Position numbers and translations under genes: made by a program. 64,000 nucleotides of DNA from Amphibalanus amphitrite (Eukaryota > Arthropoda > Thecostraca > Balanomorpha > Balanidae). Location: contig NW_024883016.1 in NCBI RefSeq assembly GCF_019059575.1, positions 1 through 64,000 on the forward strand, written 5' to 3'. Shown here one piece after another: positions 59,819 through 64,000 of the stretch. The stretch's first letter is position 1. Every line of letters starts with the position of its first letter. Under the pieces are notes generated by a model. The model was given only the letters and a program-made list of their open reading frames with translations, did no database searches and was not told the origin of the DNA.

Positions 59819-60910
59819 CTTCGAGACGATTTTAGGACTAAAATACGTATCGCTAAAGTACGTAGGACAAAAGTACGTATGCAAATGTTCGTACGCAAAT
59901 ATACGTAGGCGATAAAGTTCGTATGCCAAAAGTACGTACGCAAATGTTCGTACGCAAAAGTACGTATGCGAAAGTACGTAGTGCATAAAGTACGTATGTC
60001 AAAAGTACGTACGCAAATGTTCGTACGCAAAAGTACGTTTGAAAAAGTACGTAGTGCATAAAGTACGTTTGCCAAAAGTACGTACGCAAATGTTCGTACG
60101 CAAAAGTACGTATGCAAAAGTACGTAGTGTAAAATGTACGTATGCCAAAAGTACGTACGCAAATGTTCGTACGCAAAAGTTCGTATGCAAAAGTACGTAG
60201 TGTATAAAGTACGTATGCCAAAAGTACGTACGCTAATGTTCGTACGCAAAAGTACGTATGCAAAAGTACGTAGTGTATAAAGTACGTATGCCAAAAGTAC
60301 GTACGCAAATGTTCGTACGCAAAAGTTCGTATGCAAAAGTACGTAATGTAAAAAGTACGTATGCAAAAAGTACGTACGGTTCGTATGCCAAAGTACGTAG
60401 TGTATAAAGTACGTATGCTAGAAGTAGGGTGTAGTAGTGTAAGTTGAACCACTTTTTCTTTATTGCTGCTCTGTTGCCATACTACAGGGAACTCATGAAA
60501 AATTCATATACCAAATGATATAGCTTTGTCCATTTCGCCCATTTACTCATCAAGAAATTTTGCTATGCCATTGCCCTGTAACAAATGCTCATTAAATAAA
60601 GAATAAGAAAGGTATTACACATTGATCAACTTAACCCAAGGGTGGGGTACGTTGGTTGCCAACATCAAAATAAGCGATCTGCATTGACGAATACGTCTAA
60701 TGGCTGTTGATAACCATTGCCGAAGTGTGTGCACGAACCCTTTTCTCATTTCTATTGAGTCATTTTACAGGAGTGTCCCTGTCATTCGAAGTTATTACAC
60801 CAAAAGCACATAGGCTAACCAACCACTCTTTTGCTGGAGGGCCGTACTTAATACCCTACGTACATTTGCTGTACGTACTTTTGTCCGTGACGTACTTTTG
60901 TCCACACGTA

Positions 60911-62465
60911 GGGTACACCAGGGCAAGTCGCCCCGCCGAGGTAAAACGCCTCACCGATGTTTCTCGGAACTGGCAGGGTTCTGGGGAAAGATCCTCTCTT
61001 CTGTTAATCCGGCCGGGCCCGGGGGGTAATTCCAACCACCGCAGCCCGGGAGGGGCGTTTTTCGCCCCCCTGTCTAACTCCGTAAATAAGGGAGCTACGC
61101 AAACAAAAGCGATACCAAACGAAAGGTCCTTATGAGACGATTCTAAAGCACCCAAATTTTTTTTACCTCTGGTCAATTTTCAAGGTCAGAGGTCAAGGTC
61201 AAAGGCAAAAACCGGCACATGTGTTGTGATCTCAAAGTGAGCGTTCTAGAGGACGGCAGGATGCATAAAACCGGCAAAATTGGGTGTCAAACGAAAGAAG
61301 AGAATCTGAGAATTCCGAAAATATGCTCAACATCAAAGGTCAAGGTCAAGGTCATGTTAAAAATTGACCTCAAACTTTGCACTTTTTCGTACATCTTGTG
61401 TGTCAACTTCCAAGATGTTTTGAAATGTTTTGAGGCTTATCAGGTCCCTATTTGTGGTTTATCTTACGATACAAGGCTGCTCAAAGGTCAAGGTCACAGA
61501 AGAGAGTCCTTGCTAGAGTCTATTTCACTGATTCAAGTTAGTAATAATAAATAAGACAATTTTGCCATCCGGAGGCTCTAAATAAAGGCTTAGAGGAAAA
61601 TAGATGCCAGGTTCGTGATCAGCGGGTACGAATCCATCATAAACGACTTTTGATGTGTCAAGGTCAACCTAAGGTCATTCCGAGGTCACATAAGGTCAAC
61701 ATAAAACTTGCCCTTTTCCAAACAAAATATATATCATTCGACGCGGCTTGACAAGGCAAATGCGATGGTACCACTGCCGTAGCTCTAGGACCATTTTTGT
61801 TGAAGTTATTTGCGAAAAACTAAAACCACAGCTCGGGGTCGTTGACTTGACCTCTGATCTCAGGTCACTAAAACTATTTTTGTATTTGTCTCTAGGTCAA
61901 ATGCTACACAACCATGCTCGTAATTTGTCTTTATCTCTAAAACTCTATTTTTTAGCAGCTATTTGAAGTTCGCGTCTGTGACACCGAAGTTTGCCGTGCA
62001 GGGGTCTAGAAAAATCGACTTTGTGACGTCATCAATGGGGCTAGGTCCAATTTTTTTTTACTTCAGAAGATGTCAAATTGATGGGAGAAAAGGTACTGAA
62101 AGTTTCGCGTCCTATCCCTAAGCGTTCGGGAGCTATCGCAAATATTCGCCTGGGGGGGGGGGCGAAAAACGCCCCCCCCCCCGGGCCCGCGAAGGTTAAT
62201 CTAGTGTATGGGGCTTCTTGCCTCAGGCCGTGGGGCGTTTTGCCCTGGGGTTGGGGCAAAATGTCCCATTTGCAGTTGCTTCACAAAGCACTTCCGAGCT
62301 GGGAGTCCGATCATAAGTGAATGAATTTGAGGGGTGGAATTTAAAGTTAAATGTCCAAAGAACACATTGAGCACAAATTTGGCCTTCCAGGTGATGTGAG
62401 ACAAAAGTAGGTAGGTACCTATGTAGCAAAATAAATTATCTGGGGCGTCGTGCCCAAGGCTACCC
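60911..62465. mobile_element. TA-flanked element inserted in the TACGTA array, itself interrupted
   Basis: Left end GGGTACACCAGGGCAAGTCG and reverse complement of right end GGGTAGCCTTGGGCACGACG, both continuing to CGCCCC, flanked by TA (60909-60910 and 62466-62467). The flanking array reads through correctly (CACACGTA|CTTTATACCC) if the insert and one TA are removed. Minus the inner element it is about 360 bp and noncoding, so a Tc1/mariner-type MITE. Confidence 0.65.
61008..62195. mobile_element. piggyBac-like element, innermost of a triple nest, 1.19 kb
   Basis: TTAA at 61004-61007 and 62196-62199. Ends TCCGGCCGGGCCCGGG and (reverse complement) CCTTCGCGGGCCCGGG, followed on both sides by G-tracts and GGCGTTTTTCGCC. 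The interior has many AGGTCA direct repeats, such as AGGTCAAGGTCAAGGTCA near 61339-61356, and no coding frame. It is diverged from the two other piggyBac-like subfamilies and so forms a third. Confidence 0.65.
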
Positions 62466-63104
62466 TACTTTATACCCTACGTACATTTGCTATACGTAGA
62501 CTTTTGTACGTGACGTACGTGTCCATACGTACGTGTCGATACGTACTTTATACCTACGTACTTCTGCGATACGTACTTTTGTCCGTGACGTACTTTTGTC
62601 CATACGTACTTTTTACCCTACGTACATTAGCTATACGTACTTTTGTCCATACGTACTTCATACCCTACGTACTTCTGCGATACGTACTTTTGTCCCTGAC
62701 GTACTTTTGTCCATACGTACTTTATACCCTACGTACTTCTGCGATACGTACTTTTGTCCTTGACGTACTTTTGTCCATACGTACTTTATACAGTACGTAC
62801 TTCTGCGATACGTACTTTTGTCCGTGACGTACTTTTGTCCATGCGTACTTTATACTGTACGTATTTCTGCGATACGTACTTTTGTCCTTGACGTACTTTT
62901 GTCCATACGTACTTTATATTGTACGTACTTCTGCGATGCGTACTTTTGTCCCTGACGTACTTTTGTCCATACGTACTTTATACTGTACGTACTTCTGCGA
63001 TACGTACTTTAATCCTACGTACTTTTGCTTACGTACTTTTGTCCTACGTACTTTAGCGATACGTAGGTACTTTTGTCCGTAACCCCTTCGAGACGGTCAT
63101 TTGA

Positions 63105-63190
63105 CCAGGGCGCCATCTGTGATCGCTGGAACTTCAGACTGTGCTGCCACCTGACGGCTAGTGTATGCTTCTTCTGCCAGGTGGCGCTAT
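63105..63190. promoter_or_regulatory. cluster of CTCF-like motifs
   Basis: ACAGATGGCGCCC on the minus strand (about 63107-63119), TCAGGTGGCAGC on the minus strand (about 63144-63155) and GCCAGGTGGCGCTATG on the + strand (about 63176-63191) all fit the CTCF core AGRKGGCRS. They are divergently arranged just outside the Mutator-like element. Function is inference from motif only. Confidence 0.35.
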
Positions 63191-64000
63191 GTGTGCCCGA
63201 TCCACAGTCGGTGGCTCGGCATCGAGCGAAGACTCGTCAAGGCAATATCAATGGTGGACGGGGAGGTTTAACCTTCCTGTGTAGGTAAGTCGATCTCGGG
63301 GGTGCCGGTCGGTGTAAGATGTGAGATGACATGTGACTTGTGAGCTCCTGCTTATTCATTTCCCGAAGCTAGGTCCAGGTTTGAGATGTGTTCATCAGCA
63401 ATCACGATTAGATAAACAGTACACCGGCGGCCCCGGAACCGACTGAAAGGGTGGCACGAAAACGTTGCCTGGCGAGTATTAAGGCCTTATGATAGGACTA
63501 CACAGCTCAGAAGCGAAACACAATAACTCAACAACTGACATAGCTCGGCAGATTGGAGGAGCCGTCAGAAGTCGGGATCCAGCCCCACCCATGACGGCCA
63601 CCAGCACCGGCCATGTTTCACTCCGTTCCGCCGTCTCCGGCCGCCTCGGCATGGCTCCCCTCCCAGCACCAGTAAAACCTGTCAGAGGGGCCGCGTCGAT
63701 GGCGGAGTTAGTGCCGGTCAGACCACCGCGGCCGGCCGGTCGGCACAGGGCTGCAAACAGGGCAGCAACATGCCGCTATGACGGTTAGTGGACGGAGCAG
63801 CTCCGCGAGACAGGCTGCGTCCACAGCACCACTGGAGTAGTATGGTGGGGTACCTGATAACGGAGCACAGCAGCGATTTTATATTATCATACAATATTAA
63901 CGTATTACATATACACATATACACATGTATATGTGTCCTAATCTCTTTTAATGATGTAAATTATTTCATATTCATTTAGGTATTTTCATCCGTTTGTTTA
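63191..64000. other. no gene recognised; GC-rich patch and donor-like site
   Basis: TGTAG|GTAAGT at about 63280-63290 is a good 5' splice donor on the + strand. A GC-rich patch at 63560-63790 is open on the + strand (about 99 codons) with no motif. An exon is possible but unsupported. Confidence 0.3.

Larger units (their letters stand above)
59829..63085. mobile_element. Mutator-like element with TACGTA tandem-repeat TIRs, 3.26 kb including nested insertions
   Basis: CTTCGAGACG flanks both sides (59819-59828 and 63086-63095). The left end and the reverse complement of the right end share an identical 36-bp run starting TACGTATCGCTAAAGTACG. The right end GGGTTACGGACAAAAG matches the end of the 56.8-kb element. 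The left array (to about 60440) has a 73-bp higher-order period, with GCAAATGTTCGTACGC at 59940, 60013, 60086, 60159 and 60305. The right array (60842-60910 and 62466-63080) has a 64-bp period. The right array is split by the insertion at 60911-62465; without it the element is about 1.7 kb. No transposase was seen. Confidence 0.72.

Noticed and set aside
56837..60366. Open frames of 146-233 codons with periodic YDLL or YVLL-like repeats
   Set aside because: They are translations of the GATCGTA and TACGTA tandem arrays, which lack stops in one phase. The periodicity equals the DNA period.
59850..60430. CRISPR-like regular repeat array
   Set aside because: The units are contiguous with no unique spacers, the sequence is eukaryotic, and the array is an end of a mobile element.

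Overview
The window looks like a TE-rich arthropod genome, probably a crustacean. It carries an intronless divergent ionotropic receptor (IR) gene, a protostome chemoreceptor class, the bilaterian mir-100/let-7/mir-125 set, long GA/CT microsatellites and many DNA transposons. The miR-100 copy has AGA where Drosophila has AAA, which argues against a fly. The species is inference; no taxon-specific marker was found.

The main content is a dispersed let-7 complex on the + strand: mir-100 at 20.85 kb, let-7 at 29.63 kb and mir-125 at 55.75 kb. Order and strand are conserved, but the cluster is stretched over about 35 kb. let-7 and mir-100 match their conserved mature sequences; mir-125 keeps the seed-containing 5' half and has a changed 3' half in a good hairpin. 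CpG-dense, promoter-like regions lie upstream (5.9-7.0 kb with a strong splice donor; 19.84-20.86 kb next to mir-100). An intact 700-aa IR gene (40331-42433, +) sits between let-7 and mir-125.

Nearly everything else is mobile or tandem DNA. 0-20 kb: minisatellites, GA/CT arrays, a 386-bp hAT-type MITE with perfect 8-bp target-site duplication (TSD), TTAA-flanked piggyBac-like elements (one inside another), and an inverted pair of Penelope-like element copies with GIY-YIG ORFs. 20-40 kb: further MITEs, a decayed Tc1/mariner transposase, a LINE 3' fragment, a dispersed SINE-like family and GACTCC-rich hAT-type MITEs. 40-56 kb: the IR gene, a piggyBac-like element, an RNase H-bearing LINE fragment and a 1.3-kb element with repeat-built ends. 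56.8-63.1 kb: two adjacent Mutator-like elements with terminal inverted repeats (TIRs) made of tandem GATCGTA or TACGTA units; the second contains a TA-flanked element that contains a TTAA-flanked element.

The piggyBac-like elements carry many AGGTCA half-sites, including perfect AGGTCA-N-TGACCT palindromes, the ecdysone-receptor type. let-7 complex transcription is ecdysone-responsive in Drosophila, so TE-borne hormone-response elements in this locus are a testable idea. All family assignments come from reading ends, TSDs and translated motifs; no database search was run.
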